In this document: piece by piece, positions 54,487-64,000 of the stretch | Position numbering within the stretch: the stretch's first letter is position 1 | Layout of the letters: each line of letters starts with the position of its first letter | NCBI GenBank assembly: GCA_031763025.1 | Contig: JASSKH010000003.1 | Span: 14,070,992-14,134,991, forward strand | Source of the DNA: Macrocystis pyrifera | Taxonomy: Eukaryota > Sar > Phaeophyceae > Laminariales > Laminariaceae | Reading direction: 5' to 3' | DNA length: 64,000 nt | The notes under the pieces: generated by a model | What the model was told of the DNA's origin: nothing | The model's database searches: none | What the model saw: only the letters and a program-made list of their open reading frames with translations | Translations under genes and position numbers: made by a program

Positions 54487-54906
54487 TTAATAAGCAGTAT
54501 TCATATCAGCACCGACCGTCGTAGCGGGAGGTGATTCGGTCGCATCGGGTAGGGTGGCACCAACGTAGGAAGATGACGTGTGCGACGCTTGCCCCAACGT
54601 CAAAGCTACCGCCGACGTTACCGCTGACAGCGCTACAGCCCGTCGAAGCTTTGAACGGACCGTATCAGATTTTACAGACGTCGCGCTATCTTCGGTCGAC
54701 TCACCATCGGGGATTTTCGCCAGCAGTAGTGCCGCCGTGGTGTACGCCGCTGCCCTCACCGGGTCTTTGGGGTGATCTTGCGTGGAAAGTCCTCCGAATA
54801 GGGACTTCCTGGCCACGCCCCATGGCAATCCGGTTGCGCACGTTCGCCACAAGCTGAAAACTAAATCCTCGGGCCGGAATCTTGTGCGGTAAAGTCCGGT
54901 TGGCAA
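54487..54906 (-). CDS. Hypothetical ORF sharing its end with the palindrome array
   Basis: 139 codons from ATG at 54906. The first ~85 residues (YRTRFRPEDLVFSLWRTC..., then AAAYTTAALLLAKIPDGES) are unique in the window and have a coherent protein-like composition. The last ~30 (SSYVGATLPDATESPPATT) are the segment repeated at the unit junctions (49.1 and 51.75 kb). It may be the parental gene or exon from which the array's ends derive. No family recognised. Confidence 0.35.
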   Translation of the reverse strand: MPTGLYRTRFRPEDLVFSLWRTCATGLPWGVARKSLFGGLSTQDHPKDPVRAAAYTTAALLLAKIPDGESTEDSATSVKSDTVRSKLRRAVALSAVTSAVALTLGQASHTSSSYVGATLPDATESPPATTVGADMNTAY

Positions 54907-55799
54907 ACGCGGCGCTTTTTACCTGCGCCGTCTGTGGGACAGTTCTGCTGCAAGAACGAATGGGCAGGACTTGAAAAGCCCTCGCGAGGAATCACGGAGA
55001 GAGAAAATGTAGGGAGAAGCCTACAACGACAACACTAAAAAATGTGCCAATGGTTGAAAACACTGAAACATGTCATGGTTGATTGCCTTGCCGGCCTTCT
55101 TATTTGTTTGAGTCTGGGCTGTTTTTGTGAGAGATAGGTTTTGTCCCAAACGTCACGACAAAGAGAGTCGGCAAGGCTTGGCCTAGATGAAAACCTTTTA
55201 ATAAATGAAGCTCTTCATCTAATCCCACCGCAGTCTATTTTTCAGGGGGGGGTCGATTCAACATTATGACGCTTTTCCTCTGGTTTAAACAAAAAATAAC
55301 AAAAATAATACCAGGTCAATCTTAGGCCTATGATTACGGAAAAAATATCGTGTCAAGAGTTATTTACGTCATCCAGATTTCCGCTGAAATATGTTTTATG
55401 TACCACTTTTCATGGAGAGCACTCTTGAGAGAAATCTCACAAGACATGAAAATTGCCCTGAAAATACTTACCTGGCGGGGTCTTGGTCAGCGTCGACCGA
55501 TGTGTTACTTGTTGCAGCAGATCTGCAGTTTCTTAAGACGTCTTAGCACCAAGTTTAGTTAAGATCCCAAGATTGCTTCAAGCTTGTGTCTTCTCGGGTT
55601 CCTCGAGCTCAGTGCCCAGACTCTCGAGATTTTACAGTGATCGGTCTCACCAGAGCAATGTACATTTGCGTAAAGCAATAGTCCTCTCTTCTTGGACTTC
55701 GTGGATTTTTCCAGAAACCAAGTGCCGCCGCCGCTGCGTCACATGCTTGTGTGTGGTATCTTTCTACCGTTACCGCTTGCTCGCTTGCATAACGAGTAG

Positions 55800-56171
55800 C
55801 TACATCGACAACAGCCACTGCTGTGCTTCGTATGCCGCTTGTGCGCTCTCTTGTTTGCCCTGTACCCTGTCCACTAAATTTCGCAAGTAGTTGCTCTGCT
55901 CATCGCGGTAATATATCCGTCGGCCATACTTATCATCACAACGAGCACCCGGCACGCGAGCACGGCGTTGGCGCAACAAGGGAAGCACCTCTCGACTGTC
56001 GTTAATAGTTTTTACCACACCTGTCTCGACTGACAATGGTGCAGAGCCGAAATCCCAAACGTTCTCGCGCGAACGAACGCCACGCGCACGTGAACGATCG
56101 CCCTCAGCGCAGCAGATGGCTCTACAGCTGAATAGCCTATGCACCTTCCGTCGGCAACCGGTGGTGAGCAA
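55800..56171 (-). CDS. Hypothetical protein, probable terminal exon
   Basis: The frame ends with TAG at 55800-55802. The acceptor-like GTCAGTCGAGACAG|GTGTGGTAA at about 56031 suggests the true exon is ~56030-55800, encoding a charged, helical peptide (INDSREVLPLLRQRRARVPG, then RRIYYRDEQSNYLRNLVDRV and QESAQAAYEAQQW). The upstream part of the open frame may be intronic. Family unknown. It lies between the palindrome array and the RCC1 gene on the RCC1 strand. Confidence 0.4.
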   Translation of the reverse strand: MLTTGCRRKVHRLFSCRAICCAEGDRSRARGVRSRENVWDFGSAPLSVETGVVKTINDSREVLPLLRQRRARVPGARCDDKYGRRIYYRDEQSNYLRNLVDRVQGKQESAQAAYEAQQWLLSM

Positions 56172-56812
56172 CTCATGTAATCACGGTGTCTGACTGAACC
56201 CAACAAACAGTAGGCCCATCATCGACCCCGGTTGAACAGCCGGCAATCACAATCGATGCGAGTGCATAGAGGCAACAACAAAAAACAACACCAGAAGCAC
56301 TGCTGGTTGTACTGGAACTCGACGGCAGGAGTGTCAATTAATTTATAGGGAACATTGCTCCGAAAACGAGAAACAGGGGCAGGCAGTACCATAGTCGACT
56401 GCACATCAGTGCGCCAGAGGGCCAACTACGAACATAATCCCAGCCATAGTAGGCAAGCAAAGAGAAACACAATAAATCATTTGTACGTACTGCAGAGGCA
56501 GCCAGTGGGCGGAAGCGGAAGAAGCAGCGGCAGCGGCGGCACAACACGGCAAGGAGCTACGGTACACACCACATCTCCGTAGACTCATACTCCACGCCCA
56601 CGCACGGTTGAACAATTGCTTCAAATTATTCCACGCAGAGGAGCAAGAAAAAACGAAGCGACAAGAACAAAACACTCGTATAGGACCGCCACAGCCTACA
56701 AACGATTGGCGCATCCTGCGTACCAGGTACTCTGTATCTACGATAGATACACCGACCGGTAGAGCTACCTTTCCGCAAAAAAAGGAACAAAACTATACGT
56801 ACAAATAGCGTT

Positions 56813-59800
56813 CTACATTTTCCTCTTCTTTTGTGGTGGGCGCGGCTTGACCAAGGCGGCCATGTGCGACGTGCCGCAGGCGACGTGCGCGACTTTAGCG
56901 CGCGTGAGGGGCTTCACTCGCTCCGGCTGCGCCCGGCTCTGACACTTCCCGCCCGTCCCGTCCCCAAGGCAGTACGATCTACCCCATCCGAACGTATACA
57001 AAGCTCCCGTGTCTTCGTCAAGAAGTCGGGTAGGGAGCGAAGGGGGCAGGGTAGGACCGCGGGGGGGGGGGCAAGACGGGCGGCGCCGGGGAGGGTGGGG
57101 AGAGGGGGAAAAGTGAGCACATTGATTGCCCTTCGTAAAGGAGAAGCGTGAACGTCGTCGGGTTTAGGGTGGGGCTTGGGGTGGGTATTAACTCTTGCAA
57201 ATTTACTGCAGAAATATTTACAACTCTCGTTGCAAGCACCGGTAGGTTGTTTTCCCATAACCTGGGTGCTGTTGTGAACGAAAACGCAAACGTGGACCCA
57301 CCCGTGATAGCGGCGGTGTACCACTTCCCGCAGGCGGCGTGTACAACTCGCTGGCCGTCCAAGACGGACATCCACTCCGGCTCCAGTGACCGCTGGTGTC
57401 GCGAGGCAGGCGGCAGGGGTTGGCAGAGGAAAAAGCAAGGTTGGCCATCGATCGAATGTTCTTAGAGATTGAATACCGAGCGGCCAAGGAGACGGGTGGT
57501 TGAGGCACTACGAGAATACGAATGCAGCAGAGTCCCAAAGCGTGTACGTACGATATGTGAACTCGGCGACACAGGCCGGAGCAGCAGTGTCCTACTACCA
57601 CAGCAACAGCAGTAGACGGATGATGCGCGGGGGGGGAGGGGGGGGGCGGTGGCGCATCCCCAGCACGCCGAATTACAAAAAAAACGGCAACGGCCGTTGC
57701 TACCCAAGCGTCCGCCTTCCCTCCGTCGAAGAAAAATCGGAAAACTACTCTGCAGCTGTAAAGCATCACACATAGTTCGTGCCAGAACACCAGCTGCAAG
57801 AAAAAAAAAAAAAAACTTGCGAAAAAGACACAATACGTAGCGATCCCACGGCCACGCAGGGCTAGGCCACGTACTTGACACAATATTCTCGCAAGGCTAA
57901 CCGGTGCACGGGTACGTCCACGACATGATCATATTCGGCTGGAACGAGTCTAAACCCGTCTAGACCGAATGAGACTGTTACTGGACGAGGGGCTTAAGAG
58001 GGATTTAACCCTTGAGAACTCCACCAACGTGTTTGGGGACAAAATGCTTTGGAAACGAATGTGCGATCATGTGTGCTGTAACGAAACGACTGTAAGCGGC
58101 GCGGCGACAAGCTACGTACGTGCCCGGCAGAACGCCTCGCAGAAGAATCGGAGGGAAGGAGGGGTGATAACACAAAGTAGACGGGGGTTCTGCCAAAAGG
58201 GAGGGGAGGGGGCATGAAAGGAGAGTATGCAATCAGGTAACGCCGTTCTCGCCTTCATCCCCCACATGTACAGCTTTCCGCTGTCCGTTACGGCGGTAGC
58301 GTGGTTGTAGCCGGCTCCCAGGGACACCACCTAGTGGTGTGATTGGTGCCAATGTACCAATCGTCGTCCAATTAGTTTCGTCGCAACAAAGCGGGCGCCA
58401 ACATTGGGAGGAATGCAACAAACAACAAACATCAAGCAACATATTTCAGATTTCGCAGAAGGATCGGAAATAGAGCAAGGAGGAAGCGAGAATGGAAGGG
58501 AGTGAGTGAGAGAGGGAGGGTGGGAGGAACAAATATTGATAAAAAACGGAACGTGACGAGGTCAAGAACAAAAAACGACGACGATAACGACGAATGTGAA
58601 GAAAAAATGTGCAGGTCGCACGGACAATTGTGCGGATGATATACGCATATCGGCGTTTTGCATAGAGATACGCACATCGCGTATCGCTACCAACCCCGGT
58701 GTCTCACCCCGTTCCCTCTCCCCCCCCCCATATCGCGCAACGGCATTGTTTCGGACGGCACCACCCCGCCAAGCAAACTGTGCGCAACGAAACAGTCGGC
58801 AACGTACGCGGGACGCGCTACGCTCAGTTGCCAGAGCTAAAATCGAAGAGATTTGAATACGGCGACTTTCGAGGGCGGCTGAAGCGGCCCTCTTTGGAGT
58901 TGCGCGCGCCTAATACTCTCGGTGGATCACAGCAAACTTGCTGCACACAACAGGTGCAGAACCGATGCTACCCCCGCTGCTGTCGCCGCTGTTGCCGCGA
59001 TCGCCGACGCCGCCGCTACCGCCGCCGCCTCCTTCGACCCAACCCCTCGTGGCAAACAGAAAGCAATAATTGGTCGGGGGAAATCGGCGGAACAACAATG
59101 CGTTCGCGCTACGAAAACACCGGTGCGGTATATGCGCGCTTGCATCAGCCTTTACACTTGCATTAGCAGCAGCGACAACAACACCAGCAACAACAACAGG
59201 GTGTCGTTCAGCGCGCGATCCAGCACCTTTTCCCCCGCCAACGCTTCGATGCTCCGAGGCAGGACCTCCGCGGCGTACACGTCCATCGTTAGCCCCCCGC
59301 CCAAGCCCAGCTGCCCCTGGTCGTTTCGGCCCCACCCGAACACCTCTCCCTCGCTAGACAGCGCCAACGAGAACGCGTGTCCCGCCTGCCGACGTTTGGG
59401 CAGCAGCGACGGCAGGGTGGGGGGGGGGGGGGTGATGGGAGAGGGATAGTGTTAATATGTCACCAAGGAAGTGGGTATAATCGTGACGCCGATGGTGGAT
59501 GATGATAGAACGACTAGCCAAAAGAGGACCGTAAGAGGGAGAAGGGGAGGACGGTAGGGGGGGGCACGGCAGGGAGAATGGGGAAGAGAAGCGAGACGCA
59601 CAATGAGGATCGAGCGGTCACGCAAACGCGACGGCAGTCGGCACGGAAGGCCGACTGCGGGCGGGCGGGCGGGTCGAGGGGCGTCGCGTGGGTTGCCACC
59701 AACAGTGCCGAAACGGTAGGACGACTACCACGCGAGCGAAAACGCCAAAACAAGAAAAGGGCATGGGTCAATCGGACCCTTGCGCCGGCGCACCGCGACT

Positions 59801-62800
59801 TGGTAACAGGTACAAATCAACTATTCATTTCGAGCCTCTCTTTCAGCCCCTCAGTAAAATCCTTTCAGTTCCGATTTCACCCATCCTTCGCACCTGAACG
59901 TCCACGATGATCTGGTTGTCGAATGAATCTAGGGGCGCCGGTGTCAGCTGGTCCTCCGTGCCCCCGTTTCCGCACAGTCCGTACTCCCCCCTCCCGCACG
60001 TCCACACCTCTCCGTCAGTGGTAAGGAACGCGGTGTGGCTTCCTCCTGCGCTCACCTTGGCTACCTACAGAAGGCGGGGGGGGGGGGGGTGCGCACGGGT
60101 TTCGTTGAGAGAACGCGAAAAACGTGTGTGTGGGGGGGGGGAGTGCAATGCTCACACTAAGAAAGAGCCGTAGCGTCTACCCTCCGCTCAATGTATACAC
60201 CCTCAACCACAGCAGCAAAATGCTAAACAAAATGAACTCGTTCAAGCGGGCGAACGGGACGCAATCAACCCTCGGGCCCCACTGGGGGTCCCAGCTGGTC
60301 CCCCCGTATTTCTCATCCCACACTACCCTCCTCCTCTCTCCCTCCCTCTCCACCTCCCCCCCCCCCCGTCCTGCCGCCCCACCTTCGCCCCAACGCTGCT
60401 GAGCGCCGTTATCTCCGTCGGGCTAGAAACGATGTGCTTTGTCTCGTCCAGATCGCCCAGTCCAAGAGAACCCGCTCCGTCCCAGGAAGACCCCCCGCAG
60501 CCCCAGCTGTACGCGACACCCTGGGTGTCGACCGCAACGGAGTGCTGTTCCCTGGCAGGCGTGTTTCATGTGTTTTTCGAACAGGGGTTCGTTAGTGTTG
60601 TAATGTTTATGTTTCATTTTTTCGTTCGTTGTGAGTCCTGTATGACTAGTGGCATCATCATAGTTGTACGAGCGTGGGTGCGTGTATACGAGAAGAGAGT
60701 AAATAGAAGGTAACTCGGCCGACGCTGTTTACAGTTTTTAATCGATACGAGGGTACACAGTATTTTTTCATGCGAGGAGCCGGCAGTATATACGAAGACG
60801 GTTTGTTGGTCATTTCGTTGAAATTTCGGAACGTCATAGCCGATTTCGTCGGGTTTTTTACAGTTTTTTTTTTTTTCTTCTTTTCGTCTCCCCAAACTCG
60901 GAACATAAATAATTACCTCTCCATTTCTCTCCGAATTCGGAAAATAAATAATTGGGCTTCAGCGGAAAGAAAATACAAATAACACAAAACACGGTTTCAC
61001 CAAAACCTTCTATGAAGAGGGCAAGTGTGCAACAATAAAAGTATCAGCGTGCTGGACGCGTCTCGTACATCTCCTTACGTTGCACTTCGGGCACCGCACC
61101 GCGGGCTAGTTCGCGTAGCCGACGCCGTATTCATTCGCCATATATGTTCCACACGTATTCCCTCTTAAGTCCCAAAAGGGGTTCAGAAAGGCCAGCACCG
61201 AACAACGAACGGCAACACGCAGGAACCCGCGACGAGGGCAAGGGATGCATATATAGGGGAACAACACACACGCGAACACGCCCACGCTCGACTGGCGTAC
61301 ACGCCTTCGCTTGAAACTGTTCACTGCCTTATTTTCGCTGTTGCGGTCTGGTGTTGAGGGTGTGTCTTAACCCCCCCCAGAGAGCATGGGAACGAACCGG
61401 ATGGAATATTATTTGCTGCATGAATTGATTCTGATTGGTTGTGGGAAACGAATAGATTCAGTGCAGCCCGAGAAAAACTGTATATCTAGGAAGAGGAAGA
61501 AAAAGTGTTGCACCCCTTTTTCTTGTTTGGGAGGACCGAACGGCCCGACCGAACGGGAACATATAGGATCTTATTTGATGTAGATGGACACCACCGAAGA
61601 TAGATGTGGACACCAATGTGCTCTGGCGTGTGCGAAAGATACCGTTCGTACTGATTCGGCTGGCGAGGCCCAGGATTCTGCATGGACCCAAACACGTTTT
61701 TTTACACAGGCACGGAACGAATGACCACGAACAGCCTCGTTCAGTTCCGCTCGTTCCCATGCTGTCTAGGGGGGGTTAAGACACACCCTGAGACGAAAAG
61801 AGAAGGCGCGCTCGCGCACCCCCATGACTCCTCGGTCACTTTCTGGGAAACTTGCTGGGAAATACACACACAATAGACAGCATGCCCATGTTGTGATCCT
61901 CGCCAGGTAGACGCGCCGGCGCAAAGGCACAGGGGTACCGTTCCACGCATCTCGGAGCCACGCGGCGCGCTTACCACTACTAACACTAACAACAGCGCCA
62001 ATATCAACATCAACACCCCGACCAAAAACCCCACCTCACCACCACCTGCCATCAACACCTATGATGTCATCATCACCGCCACCACCACCACCACCACCCA
62101 AGCCTCTACCAAGCGCAGTGCGTGACCACCCGACCCCGTCACCCCTCTCACCCGCACGCCACCGAGGCCACATCAACGCCCTTCAAAGCCGGAACCGGCC
62201 GCATCACGTGCCGGTCCTTCCCTCGCGTGGAGCCGAGACCCAGAGTCCCCTTCTTGTTGTTGGAGCCGAATGTCAAAAGCTTGCCCTCCGTTGTCACTGC
62301 GTCACCACGAAAGGCATTTTGCGTCATCGAGCGTCCGATTGTTTGAGGAAGGGGTGGGGGTGGAAGGGGGAGGGTGGAATGGGGTGGCGGCGGGGAGGGG
62401 GTGAGCCGTGGTAGTATAGGGAGCTCTCGAGGTTGGGAGGGTGAGACGTCGGGGTAAGTTTCACGCACCGATGCAAGCACCACAACGGGGACAAAATGGG
62501 GAGGGAAGGATCATGTTCCAATCGGAAAGCTTCGCGATGAGTGCTCCTTCCCACCACCCCACCCTACCCATGTGAACGAACCCCGAACGCGTGGCCGACG
62601 GTCGATCGGACCTCAAAACGCCCGTGTGCTGACGAAAATAAACGTCCCAGTCGTCCCGTTTGCCCCACCCTATGCTCTCTAAACCTTACCGCCGCCATCA
62701 AGGGGGGGCATACAACCGTTAATCCTTGTACAGAGACACAACTGCACCCACGCTACGTACATAAATACATTGTTTGTAACGATAAGACTTCGACAACGTG

Positions 62801-63870
62801 TACTGTAAATAGTTTTTGAAAAAAACTATGAACAATTAGGCGTTATTCACGACAAGTGCGACTGGCGGCGTAGCCTGCGATCGTTACCTTAACCCTTTTA
62901 GGGCAAACTGCAGTCCCGTTTTGGGGACAAAGTACTTAGAATTTGACCGGTTTGTCCCCAAACAAAACAGGACTGCGGTACTAAAAGGGTTGAACTATAA
63001 CACCGACAGGAAACGTAACCGTAGCCCCAACAGGAAACGCAACCTCTCACCAAGGGCTGTGAACTCCGACCCGCAGGAGATGGCTCGAGCTCCCGACGTC
63101 TCGTAACTGGGCAGCACGGTAGGCGTCGTGGTGGCACGCTCTCGCCCGAGACGGCCAAAGAGGGTTTCCTTGGCAGGAACCTGGGGAAGGAGGGAGGGTG
63201 AAAGAGGGGCGACATCGAAATAGAGCAGTGGGTGGTGCGATGTGAACAAAAATGGGGGGAAGGGTACTGACGGACAGCACGTTGCGTGGAGATGGCACCG
63301 CGGACGGGACGGGAGGAGGCGTTCCTCTCAGGGGTTGGGGGAGGGGGTCAGGAGAGGTGAATAAGGGTTGGTTTGGGAGGAAGAAGCAACGGGGGAGGAG
63401 GGGGGTGTACTCGATAGGAGAGATGTACTCGATCTCATGCATGGCCGTAGTCGTATGACCATAGACCCTCGCATCCTTACAATGCCCGGACGGAGCATGT
63501 CGGGTTTTCACCGACCAAGGGGGGGGGGGGGGGGGGCGGAGGGAAGATAACCAGCCATGATTAGCCGGTGGATGGTGTACGCTGTCCTACAGCTGCAATC
63601 ATACTCCTATATACACCGGTGGCTCTCATGCGTCAGCACGTCTATCGTAACCCCAACCATCCTCCAGACGACTCACTCTCGTCAGCCTCCCCCCTCTCTC
63701 CTCCCCGCCTCACCCCGCACCCCTCCTGTCGCACCCTCAACCTCTACAAGAAAACGAATGGCACCTCACCTCCTCCTTAGGAATGCCCAGCTGTCCCTTG
63801 CTGCCGTGCCCCCACACCCGCACTCCGAAGTCTTCGGCGCCATCGCCAGCACTGTTACGAGATATCGACG
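56813..63870 (-). CDS. RCC1-repeat beta-propeller protein, nine exons, 5' end beyond window
   Basis: Minus-strand exons: ~63870-63770, 63180-63051, 62296-62152, 60551-60383, 60064-59894, 59385-59227, 58330-58253, 57392-57302 and 57012-56813. Every join keeps the frame (phases 0,1,0,0,0,0,0,1 in order), giving over 410 residues. RCC1 blades are evident: VWGHGSKGQLG, ARAISCGSEFTAL|VTTEGKLLTFG, SVACGEQHSVAVDTQG, KVSAGGSHTAFLTTDG, AGHAFSLALSSEGEVFGWG, SLGAGYNHATAVTDSG, HAACGKWYTAAIT|DTGALYTFGWG and HVACGTSHMAAL. The protein ends PPQKKRKM, a likely nuclear signal. Members act as Ran exchange factors, chromatin or organelle scaffolds; the blade pattern alone does not say which. The intron after WGMK begins GCGAGA, a probable GC-AG intron. 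The first exon's 5' limit is approximate. Confidence 0.9.
61357..61789. mobile_element. 433 bp MITE in an RCC1-gene intron
   Basis: AGGGTGTGTCTTAACCCCCC at the left and its reverse complement at the right (GGGGGGTTAAGACACACCCT) are near-perfect. The TIRs extend ~38 bp to GCATGGGAAC/GTTCCCATGC. No coding capacity; A/T-richer core. The target duplication is not clear. It lies in the 1.6 kb intron 60552-62151. Confidence 0.85.
62893..62989. mobile_element. 97 bp piggyBac-like MITE in an RCC1-gene intron
   Basis: Ends CCCTTTTAG and CTAAAAGGG sit in flanks TTAA (left) and TTGA (right), consistent with a TTAA target duplication with one mutation. Arms of ~40 bp (GCAGTCC, then GTTTTGGGGACAAA) pair across a short centre, so almost the whole element is palindromic. 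Located in the intron 62297-63050. Confidence 0.75.
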
Positions 63871-64000
63871 TCGCCGCCAAGCCCCGGCTCAGGATTCTCC
63901 TGCTCCTGCGTGTTCAAGACCATCAACAGGGGGCAAGGGGGCACGTCCGGAAGGGAGCGGGGGGGAGGACGAGAGAGATATGTAAATATAAGCACCTGGC

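Larger units (their letters stand above)
46300..54600. repeat. Array of three ~2.6-2.9 kb imperfect palindromes
   Basis: Six alternating ~1.3 kb arms are recognisable. In each unit the left arm reads one way and the right arm is its diverged reverse complement. The KRK-coding landmark (GTATAAAGCGCAAGG type) lies at 47141/48138, 50028/51176 and 52745/53717, giving hinges at ~47640, ~50602 and ~53231. Landmark TGAGTCxCCGCC marks unit starts at 46362, 49212 and 51877, and GTCGTAGCGGG marks ends at 49043, 51692 and 54518. The array begins right after the stop codon of the GT41 gene and ends inside the 54.5-54.9 kb ORF. Arms carry broken but related ORFs. Confidence 0.9.

Noticed and set aside
57218-57883. 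221-codon minus-strand ORF
   Set aside because: It is a shadow frame over intron and exon of the RCC1 gene; the true exon 57392-57302 uses a different frame.
63047-63511. 154-codon minus-strand ORF as the RCC1 exon
   Set aside because: The phase-consistent exon is 63180-63051 in another frame; this ORF runs through pyrimidine-rich intron sequence.

Overview
This is a eukaryotic nuclear window with no bacterial-style operons. Its few host genes have many short exons, large GT-AG introns and canonical donors (mostly GTGAG/GTAAG). Most of the rest is transposon and repeat sequence. The mix (a chromodomain Ty3-type retroelement, a Harbinger-type transposase, a TPR plus O-GlcNAc-transferase-like gene, an RCC1-propeller gene, intron-rich high-repeat DNA) fits a complex stramenopile alga, with a brown alga as my best guess. 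That assignment is inference; no marker in the window proves it.

Layout. 1-11.7 kb is a decayed Ty3/gypsy chromovirus-like LTR retrotransposon. It runs off the left edge, its gag is interrupted by a 2.6 kb near-perfect palindrome (centre 1665), and its pol carries an in-frame TGA and several frameshifts. 11.7-14.6 kb is non-coding except for an old inverted repeat. 14.7-18.2 kb holds two minus-strand genes: a 202-residue ORF, and a spliced gene with a Cys/His cluster. 19-21.7 kb has a Pro/Ala-rich ORF and two clouds of TACCTAACG-type repeats. 22.1-24.7 kb holds two abutting terminal-inverted-repeat (TIR) elements; the second encodes a Harbinger/PIF transposase exon and contains a CAG array. 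26.7-29.1 kb is built from two short palindromic motifs (CCTCCAGAGG, and TTCC/GGAAGT). 30.6-31.2 kb is another inverted duplication carrying a Lys/Arg-rich ORF. 31.5-32.3 kb is the 3' end of a spliced minus-strand gene. 35.6-36.6 kb is minisatellite plus TTCCATGGAA cloud. 36.8-37.7 kb is a non-autonomous hAT-like element full of GACCC repeats.

The two best genes lie on the right. A six-exon plus-strand gene (38.85-46.28 kb) joins degenerate TPRs to a complete GT41 catalytic region. Immediately after its stop codon comes an 8 kb array of three imperfect palindromes (hinges near 47.64, 50.60 and 53.23 kb). A nine-exon minus-strand RCC1 beta-propeller gene (56.8-63.9 kb, 5' end off the window) follows; its splice phases all agree, one intron looks GC-AG, and two introns carry small MITEs.

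The recurring theme is inverted duplication. Four unrelated loci (0.4-3.0, 13.2-14.1, 30.6-31.2 and 46.3-54.5 kb) are long palindromes with protein-like ORFs in their arms. The window also holds at least five kinds of short-motif repeat cloud. No rRNA, tRNA or CRISPR array was found.
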